The position numbers and the translations under genes were made by a program. This document shows positions 54,887 to 64,000 of a stretch of 64,000 bases of DNA, piece after piece (position 1 is the first letter of the stretch; each line of letters begins with the position of its first letter). The notes under the pieces were generated by a model. That model did not search any database. It worked only from the letters and a program-made list of their open reading frames with translations, and was not told where the DNA came from. The stretch comes from Metapseudomonas otitidis (GTDB lineage Bacteria; Pseudomonadota; Gammaproteobacteria; Pseudomonadales; Pseudomonadaceae). The stretch lies in assembly GCF_900111835.1 (NCBI RefSeq), contig NZ_FOJP01000020.1, positions 1 to 64,000 on the forward strand, given 5' to 3'.

Positions 54887-56554
54887 TTGGCTCAGTACGT
54901 CTACACCATGCATCGGGTCAGCAAGGTCGTGCCCCCTAAGCGTGAAATCCTCAAGGACATCTCGCTGTCCTTCTTCCCCGGCGCCAAGATCGGCGTGCTT
55001 GGCCTGAACGGCGCGGGTAAATCCACCCTGCTGCGCATCATGGCCGGCGTCGACACCGAGATCGACGGCGAAGCCCGCCCGATGCCGGGCATCAAGGTCG
55101 GCTACCTGCCCCAGGAACCGCAGCTCGACGCCAGCAAGACGGTCCGCGAGATCGTCGAAGAGGCGGTCGGCGAGATCAAGCAGGCTCAGGCCCGCCTGGA
55201 CGAGGTCTACGCCGCCTATGCCGAGCCGGATGCCGACTTCGACGCCCTGGCCGCCGAGCAGGCCAAACTGGAGGCCATCCTTCAAGCCGCCGACGGCCAC
55301 AACCTGGAGCGCCAGCTGGAAGTTGCCGCGGACGCCCTGCGCCTGCCGCCGTGGGACGCGAAGATCGAGCACCTGTCCGGTGGCGAGAAGCGCCGCGTGG
55401 CGCTCTGCCGCCTGCTGCTGTCGGCCCCCGACATGCTGCTGCTCGACGAACCCACCAACCACCTGGACGCCGACTCCGTCGCCTGGCTGGAGCACTTCCT
55501 CCACGACTTCCCCGGCACCGTGGTGGCCATCACCCACGACCGTTACTTCCTCGACAACGTCGCCGGCTGGATCCTCGAACTGGACCGTGGCCACGGCATC
55601 CCCTTCGAGGGCAACTACTCCGGCTGGCTGGAATCCAAGGCCAACCGGCTGGCCCAGGAAGCCAAGCAGGAAGCCTCCCACGCCAAGGCCATGAAGGCCG
55701 AACTGGAGTGGGTGCGCCAGGGCGCCAAGGGTCGCCAGGCCAAGTCCAAGGCCCGTCTGCAGCGCTTCGAGGAAATGCAGTCCCAGGAATTCCAGAAGCG
55801 CAGCGAGACCAACGAGATCTACATCCCGGCCGGTCCGCGCCTGGGCGACAAGGTCATCGAGCTGCACAACGTCACCAAGGGCTACGGCGATCGCGTGCTG
55901 ATCGACGACCTGTCCCTGAGCATCCCGAAAGGCGCCATCGTCGGCGTGATCGGCGGCAACGGTGCGGGCAAGTCCACCCTGTTCCGCATGCTCACCGGCA
56001 AGGAGCAGCCGGATTCCGGCCGTATCGAGATCGGCGAGACCGTGCAGATCGCCAGCGTCGACCAGAGCCGCGACAGCCTGGACGGCAGCAAGACCGTGTG
56101 GCAGCAGGTTTCCGATGGCTTCGAGCAGATCAAGATCGGCAACTACGAAGTCCCGTCCCGCAGCTACGTCGGCCGCTTCAACTTCAAGGGCGCCGACCAG
56201 CAGAAGTTCGTCAAGGACCTCTCCGGTGGTGAGCGCGGTCGCCTGCACCTGGCCCTGACCCTGAAGCAGGGCGGCAACGTGCTGCTGCTCGACGAACCGT
56301 CCAACGACCTCGACGTGGAAACCCTGCGCGCCCTGGAAGAGGCGCTGCTGGACTTCCCCGGCGCCGCCATCGTGATCTCCCACGATCGCTGGTTCCTGGA
56401 CCGTATCGCCACCCACATCCTGTCCTACGAGGACGACGGCAAGGTGACCTTCTTCGAAGGCAACTACACCGAGTTCGAAGCGGACCGCAAGAAGCGCCTC
56501 GGCGAGGCTGCTGCTCAGCCGCACCGCGTGCGCTACAAGAAGCTGGCCCAGTAA
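54887..56554 (+). CDS. ettA: Energy-dependent translational throttle protein EttA (ABC-F ATPase)
   Basis: 555 residues, identical length to E. coli EttA. Two ABC domains: Walker A GLNGAGKSTLLRI and GGNGAGKSTLFRM, signature HLSGGEKRRV and DLSGGERGRL. Gates entry of ribosomes into elongation according to energy state. The family N-terminus MAQYVYTMHRVSKVV is here read from a TTG codon at 54887, with GAGGTC nine bases before it; no ATG fits. Confidence 0.96.
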   Translation: MAQYVYTMHRVSKVVPPKREILKDISLSFFPGAKIGVLGLNGAGKSTLLRIMAGVDTEIDGEARPMPGIKVGYLPQEPQLDASKTVREIVEEAVGEIKQAQARLDEVYAAYAEPDADFDALAAEQAKLEAILQAADGHNLERQLEVAADALRLPPWDAKIEHLSGGEKRRVALCRLLLSAPDMLLLDEPTNHLDADSVAWLEHFLHDFPGTVVAITHDRYFLDNVAGWILELDRGHGIPFEGNYSGWLESKANRLAQEAKQEASHAKAMKAELEWVRQGAKGRQAKSKARLQRFEEMQSQEFQKRSETNEIYIPAGPRLGDKVIELHNVTKGYGDRVLIDDLSLSIPKGAIVGVIGGNGAGKSTLFRMLTGKEQPDSGRIEIGETVQIASVDQSRDSLDGSKTVWQQVSDGFEQIKIGNYEVPSRSYVGRFNFKGADQQKFVKDLSGGERGRLHLALTLKQGGNVLLLDEPSNDLDVETLRALEEALLDFPGAAIVISHDRWFLDRIATHILSYEDDGKVTFFEGNYTEFEADRKKRLGEAAAQPHRVRYKKLAQ

Positions 56555-56569
56555 GCCGGCAGCACCACG

Positions 56570-56598
56570 AAAAACGGAGCCCTCGGGCTCCGTTTTTC
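56570..56598. terminator. Bidirectional terminator after ettA
   Basis: CGGAGCCC (56575-56582), loop TC, GGGCTCCG (56585-56592) flanked by AAAAA and TTTTT. It serves ettA and the converging coiled-coil gene. Confidence 0.9.
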
Positions 56599-56611
56599 AT
56601 TCCGGGGGCGC

Positions 56612-57247
56612 TTACTTCACCTTGCGGCTCAGGTCCTCCAGGCTGCGTTGCAGCTGATCGATGCGGCTGTCCTGGCTGTCCACCTCACGCTTGAGGCCGG
56701 ACAGGTCGCTGGAGGAGGAGCTGTTGCGCTTGGCATCCTCCAGGCCACGCTGCAGCTGGTCGATGCGGTTGTCCTGGCTCTCCAGCTCGCGCTTGAGGCT
56801 GGAGACATCGCTGGACGACGAACTGCCACGCTTGGCGTCCTCCAGGCTGCGCTGGAGCTGATCGATCCGCCCCTTCTGGCTGTCCAGGTCGCGCTGGACG
56901 TTGGACAGGTCCGACGAGCCGGTGGTGCGCTTCACCTCCTCCAGCTGGCGGTTCAGGGTGCTGATGGTGCTGGCCTGGTCGCTGACCTGCCGGGTCAGCT
57001 TCTCCAGGCTTTCCTGGGTTCTCTTCAACTGCTCCTGCATCTTCTCAAGGGTGTCGATGCTGATACGGGATTCCTTCAGCGTTGTGCCACTGACCGGGTT
57101 GCGATCGACCGTAACCAGGTTGCTGTAGCTGCTGGACGAACTGCCGACCTCGATGCCCGCCTGAGCCGCCCCGGCAAGACCCGCCAGGACCAGGGCGGCC
57201 AGGGAAGCGGTGAAGGGGCGGACAGAACGCTTGGGCAAGCTGGACAT
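56612..57247 (-). CDS. Secreted coiled-coil protein with three 34-residue serine-linked repeats
   Basis: 211 residues. Signal peptide to LAGLAGAAQA, a Ser-rich segment, a coiled coil (EKMQEQLKRTQESLEKLTRQ), then three tandem repeats starting at residues 112, 146 and 180. Each has SD-S--KRELESQDNRID-type heptads, the block RIDQLQR, LEDAKR and a run of serines. The repeats are also visible in the DNA (period 102 bases, 56612-56914). No named family is recognised; a periplasmic trimeric or dimeric rod is plausible. Function unknown. Confidence 0.78.
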   Translation of the reverse strand: MSSLPKRSVRPFTASLAALVLAGLAGAAQAGIEVGSSSSSYSNLVTVDRNPVSGTTLKESRISIDTLEKMQEQLKRTQESLEKLTRQVSDQASTISTLNRQLEEVKRTTGSSDLSNVQRDLDSQKGRIDQLQRSLEDAKRGSSSSSDVSSLKRELESQDNRIDQLQRGLEDAKRNSSSSSDLSGLKREVDSQDSRIDQLQRSLEDLSRKVK

Positions 57248-58985
<1,738 letters not shown>

Positions 58986-59013
58986 CACGACCCACCCGCA
59001 CCCAGACGAACAG

Positions 59014-59038
59014 GGGCAGCCAATCGGCTGCCCTTTTC
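59014..59038 (+). terminator. Intrinsic terminator after gdhA
   Basis: GGGCAGCC (59014-59021), loop AATC, GGCTGCCC (59026-59033), followed by TTTTC. It is 29 bases after the stop. Confidence 0.9.
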
Positions 59039-59104
59039 ATGTCGCCCTGACTGCAAGGGCTGTTTGCTGAAACGGACCGTCCAACCCGCACATGGGGCTC
59101 GCAC

Positions 59105-59479
59105 TCAATCGCTGTGCCCACCCAGAGCGCGTGCGGCTGCGCGGTCCTTGTCCCGCTTCCACTCGTCGTCGCGGTCTCGCGTCACCTGCTCGCGGAACTC
59201 CCGCAACTCCTGGCTGCGCATCTGCTCCTTGCACTGCTCGAAACCGTCGCCCCAGCCCTCGGCGTAGGTGCGGTCGCGCAGGTAGCGGGGCACGTCCTTG
59301 CGGAACTCGCCGGTGATCGCCCCGGCGGCCTGGCGGCCGCTGCTGCAGCCGTCCTGGTAACCGTCGGCGAACGCCGGTGGATAACCCTGGGCAACCAGGT
59401 AGTCATGGGTGGTCTCGCAGCCGGCGAGAAGCAGGGCCGCGCAGAGCAGGACAGGCAGGGTGGCGCGCATGCACGCCAT
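59105..59479 (-). CDS. Small lipoprotein of unknown function
   Basis: 124 residues with lipobox LLAGC (Cys near 21). The mature part has GYPPAFADGYQDGCSSGRQAAG and a charged helical C-terminus (REQVTRDRDDEWKRDKDRAA). GGGAGCTCACC precedes the ATG at 59479. It is separated from rtcA by 102 bases on the same strand; whether it belongs to that operon is not clear. Confidence 0.75.
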   Translation of the reverse strand: MACMRATLPVLLCAALLLAGCETTHDYLVAQGYPPAFADGYQDGCSSGRQAAGAITGEFRKDVPRYLRDRTYAEGWGDGFEQCKEQMRSQELREFREQVTRDRDDEWKRDKDRAAARALGGHSD

Positions 59480-59581
59480 GGTGAGCTCCCATGCGCCGAT
59501 AGGGCGGGCGCATTCGCCGGATGGTCGGGGCGCGGACCGGGTCCGCGCGCCCATTTTCGGCAGCGGGATGTCGTCTTTTCG

Positions 59582-60607
59582 TCAAGACGCCGTGAGCGTG
59601 ACGTTGTGGAAGTCCTCCCGCTCGCTCTGGATCAGACAACGCACGGGCAGGAATTGTTGGATCACCTCGATGTTGCTGGTCAGGTGGTCGCTCAGCACGC
59701 AGGTGCTGAACTGCCCGCCGCCGGCCAGGGCCATCGGCAGCAGCAGCTGGTCGGCCAGGTACTCCGAGGTGGCCGCCCCGCTGGTGAGCCAGGCCTGCAG
59801 CGGCCGGATCGCCAGGTCCGCCACCCGTTCGGCCGACAGGCGCGTCTGGCCCAGGGCGCAGAACAGCTCGGTCACCGCCTCGCAGCCCACCTTCAGCAGC
59901 AAGGCATTACCCGGTCCCATGTCGGGTGCGAGGTAGGCGCGTTTCAGCGCCTCCTCCGGCCAGTCCAGGCGCATCGCCACCTGGCGCAGCTCGCGCTCAC
60001 CGACGTGGTGCGGGATGTTGGCCAGCACGGCCGTGGCTTCCTGCTCGCGTACCTCGCCGCGTGCCGGCAGCGCCAGCGGGCGCAGCTCGCCCGGCTGCAC
60101 CTGCAGCGTCACCTCGCCACCGCCGGCGGGCATGAAGCCGTGGCGCAACAGCTTCATCTCCACCTGGGCGCCCATGCGGCGCAGCAAGGGCAGCCAGGCA
60201 TGCTCGATGAAGTCCGCCGGCGGGGCCAGCGGGTTGTGGGTGCCACCGCTTATCCACAGGCGAGCCGGGCTGTCGGCGAACAGCAGGGCCGGCAACAAGG
60301 TCTGCAGCACCAGGGTGCAGCTGCCCGCACTGCCGATGGCGAAGCGGTAGTCGCCCCCGCGAATCTTGCCGGGAATGAAGGTCAGCTCCATCGAGCCCAA
60401 TTCGGCCCCCTGGGTGCGTGCGCCACAAATCTGTGCAGAGGCCTGGACCGCCGTCAGGTGCTGGCGCAACAGGCCCGGACGACCGCGCTGCTTGCGAATG
60501 TTGCGGATGCGCATCGGGCGGCCGGTGATCATCGACAGGCTCAGCGCGCTGCGCAGGATCTGGCCACCGCCGATGGCGCCGTCGAGTTCGAGAAAATCCG
60601 TGTTCAT
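59582..60607 (-). CDS. rtcA: RNA 3'-terminal phosphate cyclase RtcA
   Basis: 341 residues. It starts MNTDFLELDGAIGGGQILRS, with GRPMRIRNIRKQRGRPGL, and the catalytic histidine region near the C-terminus (LSDHLTSNIEV). Converts RNA 3'-phosphate to the 2',3'-cyclic phosphate using ATP, in RNA repair with the ligase RtcB. No rtcB is in the window. The next upstream gene on the strand is the HEAT-repeat protein, 88 bases away. Confidence 0.95.
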   Translation of the reverse strand: MNTDFLELDGAIGGGQILRSALSLSMITGRPMRIRNIRKQRGRPGLLRQHLTAVQASAQICGARTQGAELGSMELTFIPGKIRGGDYRFAIGSAGSCTLVLQTLLPALLFADSPARLWISGGTHNPLAPPADFIEHAWLPLLRRMGAQVEMKLLRHGFMPAGGGEVTLQVQPGELRPLALPARGEVREQEATAVLANIPHHVGERELRQVAMRLDWPEEALKRAYLAPDMGPGNALLLKVGCEAVTELFCALGQTRLSAERVADLAIRPLQAWLTSGAATSEYLADQLLLPMALAGGGQFSTCVLSDHLTSNIEVIQQFLPVRCLIQSEREDFHNVTLTAS

Positions 60608-60695
60608 GGTTCGGTGTTCCAATCAGTTGTTCGTGCCCGGCGCTCTGGCCAGGCCAATGGTGCAATGGGTTGCGAGTTGTACGTCGTTTGCCTGC

Positions 60696-62075
60696 TCACA
60701 GCGCCCTTATCAGCGCCGAGAGCTCTTCCTCCGGCATCAGCTGCTGGCCACGCAGGCTCTCCAGCCGTGCCTTGAGGTGGGTCGTGCTGGTCCAGTTGAC
60801 CAGTCTTTTCTGCCTGTGGCGCCACGCGCGGAGCGCCTGCAACCAGGGTTCGCGTGATGCTTGCGGCGCCTCGCAGAGCCCGTCCAGCAGTGCCTCCAGC
60901 TGGGCGTGGGTGGGGAGTATCCGGCTGAGGCGAAGGCTGCCCGCCATGTCGGTTGCGGCAAGGCGTGTCATCGCGGCCCGGAGTGCGGGTTCGAACGCTG
61001 GATGGCACAGGCGCTCCAGGCCCTGCAGCGCTTCGACGACCACACCCGGCGCGTTGTCAGCCAGCAAGGCGAGGCAGGCATCGCCGGCCTGCTCCGGAAC
61101 CTGCTCCACCAGCACCTGCAAGCCCTTGCGGCGGACCGAGGGCAAGGGCGAGGCGAGCGCCTGGCGGGCCAGGGGCACGGCCTCCTCCAGGCGCAGCTCG
61201 GCGGCCTGGCCGAGCACGCCGTGCCAGCGCGCCCTGTCCACCGGGACCAGCACCAGCGCCCGGCGTACCACGGCCGCCGCATCGACACCGTGGCGCGGCG
61301 CGGCCCAGCGGGCCAGGTCGCGGACCGATGGCGAGACGTCCAGCAGGGCTGTTTCCAGCCAGCCGTGCAGTTCCGGTGCATTGGGCTCGGCCTTTATCAG
61401 CGCGTACAGCGCCCTGGCGCGCAGGCGGCCGTTGCGGTCCGAGAGGGCCAGCCGCCAGAGCGGTGCGGCGGACTCCGCCGGCAGGCGACCCAGCCTGTCC
61501 ATGACCCGGGCACGCAGTGCCGGATCGGGGTGCTTCAGGGCCTTGTCGATCAGCTCGGTATCCGGCTGTTCTTCGTTTGCCAGGGCGTCGAAGACGAAGC
61601 GGGCTTCCTGGCCGCGCAGGCCTGGCAATGCCGCCCGCACGCTGCCTCGCAGGGCGGGCTCGCGCAGGCGCGCGCGGATGCGCTCCAGGGCCACGCTGTG
61701 GTCGGCGCGCTGCTTGCGCTGCAGGTCCAGCAGCAGGTCGAGGTTGTCCAGCAGGCTTTCGGCCGTGGCGTTGGGTTGCCGGTGCTCCAGTTCGGCCCTG
61801 GCCAGTTCGCGCAGGCTCGCCACTGGGTCGTTCAGGCAGACGAGGCAGTAGGCGAGGGCGGTTTCATCCTCGCGCTCCAGCTGGCGACGCAGCACGCCCT
61901 CGCGGATGAAGCCGTTGCGTTGCAGCGGCAATTCGCGGGCCGTGATGACGGTCCCATTGGCCAGTACGGTTTCGGCCTCGTCCAGCCGGTAGCGCAGCCA
62001 GTCGGTGTACTCGCCTGCGGCCTGTCTTACGCGTAGCTGGTCCCGCCAATGGGCGAGCCATTGCGTGGTGTTCAT
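60696..62075 (-). CDS. HEAT-repeat protein in the RNA-repair cluster
   Basis: 459 residues, no signal peptide, no transmembrane segment. Several helical repeats of HEAT type are visible: HPDPALRARVMDRLGRLP, LSDRNGRLRARALYALI, VSPSVRDLARWAAP, LPSVRRKGLQVLVEQV and APGVVVEALQGLERL. HEAT scaffolds bind protein or nucleic acid partners. TTGGATGCTCC-type spacing leaves a moderate ribosome binding site (AAGGAGCATCC) before the ATG. Its place between a secreted protein gene and rtcA suggests co-regulation; function unknown. Confidence 0.8.
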   Translation of the reverse strand: MNTTQWLAHWRDQLRVRQAAGEYTDWLRYRLDEAETVLANGTVITARELPLQRNGFIREGVLRRQLEREDETALAYCLVCLNDPVASLRELARAELEHRQPNATAESLLDNLDLLLDLQRKQRADHSVALERIRARLREPALRGSVRAALPGLRGQEARFVFDALANEEQPDTELIDKALKHPDPALRARVMDRLGRLPAESAAPLWRLALSDRNGRLRARALYALIKAEPNAPELHGWLETALLDVSPSVRDLARWAAPRHGVDAAAVVRRALVLVPVDRARWHGVLGQAAELRLEEAVPLARQALASPLPSVRRKGLQVLVEQVPEQAGDACLALLADNAPGVVVEALQGLERLCHPAFEPALRAAMTRLAATDMAGSLRLSRILPTHAQLEALLDGLCEAPQASREPWLQALRAWRHRQKRLVNWTSTTHLKARLESLRGQQLMPEEELSALIRAL

Positions 62076-62119
62076 TGGATGCTCCTTGGACGGGGATGGT
62101 CCATCCGTCTCCCGCCGGC

Positions 62120-63022
62120 TTACTGCGTCGGTGCGGGCGTGGTCGATAGCTGTGCCAGCGGCACGGTCTCCGGGCGCAGGGTCGCTGCGCACGCGTGCAG
62201 GCGGGTGGTTTCCGCCTGGGCTTCGGCGTCGCTTTCCGCCACCTGTGCCAGGGCGTAGCGGGCCGCTGCCGGCGCGCCGGTATCGATGACCGCATAGGGT
62301 GCCAGGCAGCCTTCCTGCTGGTCCCGGGCGGCCATGGCGCTGGGGTGGCGCTCGGCGACCACGGCGCGCAGGGCCGGCGAGGGCGCTGCCATCGCCTCGG
62401 TGAAGGCCGTGCGGTCCGGGTGCCAGATCAGGCTGCGCGTCTCCAGGCGGTCCGCTGCGTTCAGCGCGGCGGCATGCTCGTGCACCAGCAGTACCGGGCT
62501 GTCGCCCGTGGGGGCCAGCACCCAGCTCTGGTTCGGCCCCGGGGCTTCGTCGTGGGACCAGGCCAGGTGCGGGCCCTGGGGCGTGGCGAGGTACAGGGCG
62601 TGATGGCGCTTGGGGTGCTCGAAGCCGCCCATCTGGCTGACCAGCAACGCGGGTGTGCCATCCGCCAGCCGCAGCAGGCGAGCGGCCGCGCTGACCTGCC
62701 CCTCTTCCTCGCCGGTTATCCACACCCTGGGCGCCGCGCCAGCCCCCAGGGGCGTGCCGGCGCCGTACAGGGGATCGGGCGCTGCCTGGCTGGCTGGAGC
62801 CGCTGTCGCTGCCCAGTGCAGAGCCACCGTGGTGCCGTGTGGGCGGCCGTCTTTCAACAGGCGCAGCTCGAACGGGCAGGGCGCGGTGGTGCAGGCGGGC
62901 AGTGACAGCTCGTAGGCCGTCGTGGCGTCCAGGGGGAGGGCGTCCAGCACCTGGCGCTCCTGGGCGGCGAGGCCGCTGGCCAGGCCCAGGAGCAGCAGGC
63001 CGGTGAGGGGTTTGAAGTCCAT
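62120..63022 (-). CDS. Secreted protein of unknown function in the RNA-repair cluster
   Basis: 300 residues with a signal peptide (LTGLLLLGLASGLAAQ). Beta-rich by appearance (AARLLRLADGTPALLVSQMG, then HHALYLATPQGPHLAWSHDE), with a Cys pair CTTAPC early. No family recognised. It starts 29 bases after the stop of the nucleotidyltransferase gene and ends 44 bases before the HEAT gene, so it is in the same transcription unit although it is an exported protein. Confidence 0.72.
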   Translation of the reverse strand: MDFKPLTGLLLLGLASGLAAQERQVLDALPLDATTAYELSLPACTTAPCPFELRLLKDGRPHGTTVALHWAATAAPASQAAPDPLYGAGTPLGAGAAPRVWITGEEEGQVSAAARLLRLADGTPALLVSQMGGFEHPKRHHALYLATPQGPHLAWSHDEAPGPNQSWVLAPTGDSPVLLVHEHAAALNAADRLETRSLIWHPDRTAFTEAMAAPSPALRAVVAERHPSAMAARDQQEGCLAPYAVIDTGAPAAARYALAQVAESDAEAQAETTRLHACAATLRPETVPLAQLSTTPAPTQ

Positions 63023-63051
63023 TTCAGCTGTTCTCCATTGATGCGATGGCC

Positions 63052-63849
63052 TCAGGTGGCGTGGGTGTGCACGCAGTGACGCATGAATTCATCCAGCAGG
63101 GCGTCGTCCCCCTGGCCGCGCGGCAGTTGCGGAGCTTCGCCGGCGCGGGCCAGTTGGGCCTCGATGAAGGCGTGCAGCACCTCGCGGCGCGGGCCGTGGG
63201 TGGCTTCGGTGGCGGCACGCTTGAGCTGCAGCAGCTCGTCGATCTCCGCCAGCAGCGCCGGGTCGTCCAGGGTCACCAGCAGGTCCTCGAAGGGCATCGG
63301 CGGGCGGCCACGGCCTTGGTCGAGCCAGCGTACCGCCAACAGCGGGCGCAGGACGTAGAGGTACTTCTTGAAACGCACCTCTTCGCCTTGCAGGTAGCCG
63401 CGGAAGTTCTTCTTGGCCATGGACAGGTAGTGATGGCGCACGGCCCGGGGCGACCAGAAGGCTTCGGCCAGTTCGCGCAGGCGCGCGGTGGCGGCGTCGT
63501 CCTGGCGGTAGACCAGGGGCGAGTCGAGCCACTCCAGCAGCGTGGGGTTGGAGTTGCGCAGCAGGCGCAGGGCCTTGCGCAGTTCCCAGCCGCTCACATC
63601 CAGCTCGTCGTCCAGCGGGCGCTCGATCACGTCGCGCGGCTCGCGTACCTGCAGGTACCAGTCGGGCTGCTCGACGTAGACGAAGCGCACATCGTAGTCG
63701 CTGTCGCTGGAGGCGAAGCCCCAGGCGCGGCTTCCGGATTCGCAGGCGTAGAGCACGGTGACGTTGCGCTCGCGCTCGACCCGTTGCAGTTCCTCCAGCA
63801 CCCGCTCGCGCATGGCGGCGGGGAGGGGATGGCGGTGGTCGCTGGTCAT
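63052..63849 (-). CDS. RlaP-like nucleotidyltransferase (COG3541)
   Basis: 265 residues. The nucleotidyltransferase motif YACESGSRAWGFASSDSDYD (Gly-Ser plus Asp-x-Asp) lies at residues about 35-54. Proteins of this family, called RlaP, are often encoded with rtcA/rtcB and are thought to modify RNA ends. I recall a similar gene in the rtc region of P. aeruginosa. AAGGGAATAAACGCA precedes the ATG at 63849. Confidence 0.7.
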   Translation of the reverse strand: MTSDHRHPLPAAMRERVLEELQRVERERNVTVLYACESGSRAWGFASSDSDYDVRFVYVEQPDWYLQVREPRDVIERPLDDELDVSGWELRKALRLLRNSNPTLLEWLDSPLVYRQDDAATARLRELAEAFWSPRAVRHHYLSMAKKNFRGYLQGEEVRFKKYLYVLRPLLAVRWLDQGRGRPPMPFEDLLVTLDDPALLAEIDELLQLKRAATEATHGPRREVLHAFIEAQLARAGEAPQLPRGQGDDALLDEFMRHCVHTHAT

Positions 63850-63870
63850 TGCGTTTATTCCCTTACTGCT

Positions 63871-64000
63871 TCAGTCGGTGGTGCTGGCGGCCAGCGCGCT
63901 GAGTGTTCGTCGTCTTGGGTTGTACAGGGTGAGGCACCAGATGCCCCACCATTCCTTGCCGTCATCGAAGTAGCGGCTCCAGGTGCTGCGCTGGGGCTCG
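63871..64000 (-). CDS. C-terminal fragment of a Trp-rich small protein, cut by the window edge
   Basis: 43 codons at the right edge in one open frame, encoding SRYFDDGKEWWGIWCLTLYN followed by a short tail and a TGA at 63871-63873. It is 21 bases upstream of the RlaP-like start on the same strand, so it belongs to the same operon. No family assigned; the rest lies outside the window. Confidence 0.6.
   Translation of the reverse strand, partial: EPQRSTWSRYFDDGKEWWGIWCLTLYNPRRRTLSALAASTTD

Noticed and set aside
56612-56914. CRISPR array
   Set aside because: The period of 102 bases lies inside an open reading frame and encodes coiled-coil repeats; no spacers or cas genes.

Overview
The window reads as chromosomal DNA of a high-G+C gammaproteobacterium, Pseudomonas in the broad sense. 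The evidence is gene content (cioAB, orphan cbb3 subunits, fabV, mapZ, morA, gdhA, trmA with an NCS2 permease) and gene order. From memory of the P. aeruginosa PAO1 map, the stretches trmA/permease, dctP/fpr, radA/mapZ, DUF3015/cstA/ybdD/yjiA, glyA/morA and ettA...gdhA/rtcA follow PA4720-PA4719, PA4616-PA4615, PA4609-PA4608, PA4607-PA4604, PA4602-PA4601 and PA4595...PA4588-PA4585. The species cannot be fixed from this sequence. I saw no rRNA, tRNA, CRISPR array or prophage.

Layout. 0-0.7 kb: the 5' end of an IS110-type element running off the left edge, next to REP-like palindromes. 0.7-4.9 kb (minus): trmA, a broken small SEC-C gene, a purine permease and an MFS exporter. 5.2-11.6 kb (plus): a Tat-exported molybdoenzyme (molybdopterin subunit, 2Fe-2S subunit, triheme cytochrome c) with XdhC and MocA-type cofactor factors. 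11.7-14.5 kb: cyanide-insensitive quinol oxidase cioAB plus a DUF2474 peptide, behind a perfect ANR/FNR box. 14.5-14.9 kb: a 195-bp tandem duplication of repeat-rich non-coding DNA. 14.9-19.6 kb: rlmG, an orphan TRAP binding protein, ferredoxin-NADP reductase and fabV. 19.7-23.9 kb: an orphan ccoNQ pair divergent from a siroheme nitrite/sulfite reductase and DUF934 pair. 24.1-29.0 kb: TerC/CBS protein, mscL, small proteins, radA and mapZ. 29.1-32.5 kb: a secreted TPR-like protein and a DUF3142 lipoprotein. 32.7-36.8 kb: DUF3015, cstA, ybdD and yjiA. 36.9-40.8 kb: a FecI/FecR/TonB-receptor iron cell-surface signalling unit behind a Fur-box-like site. 41.0-48.6 kb (minus): glyA, a TPR protein and morA (GGDEF-EAL). 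48.8-54.6 kb (minus): a chaperone-usher fimbrial operon ending in an odd regulator. 54.9-59.0 kb: ettA, a serine-rich coiled-coil secreted protein and gdhA. 59.1-64 kb (minus): a small lipoprotein and an RNA-repair-type operon (rtcA, HEAT-repeat protein, secreted protein, RlaP-like nucleotidyltransferase, and a gene cut by the right edge).

Themes. Two respiratory modules linked to cyanide tolerance in P. aeruginosa (cioAB; orphan ccoNQ with the sir/DUF934 pair) lie within 12 kb. c-di-GMP control is represented by morA and mapZ. The least ordinary items are the fimbrial operon, which sits where PAO1 carries nfxB-mexCD-oprJ and whose last gene joins an AraC-type sensor domain to a Ner/Nlp-type HTH; the RNA-repair operon with added HEAT-repeat and secreted proteins; a small SEC-C gene broken by three single-base insertions; and the IS110 non-coding end, a candidate bridge-RNA region.
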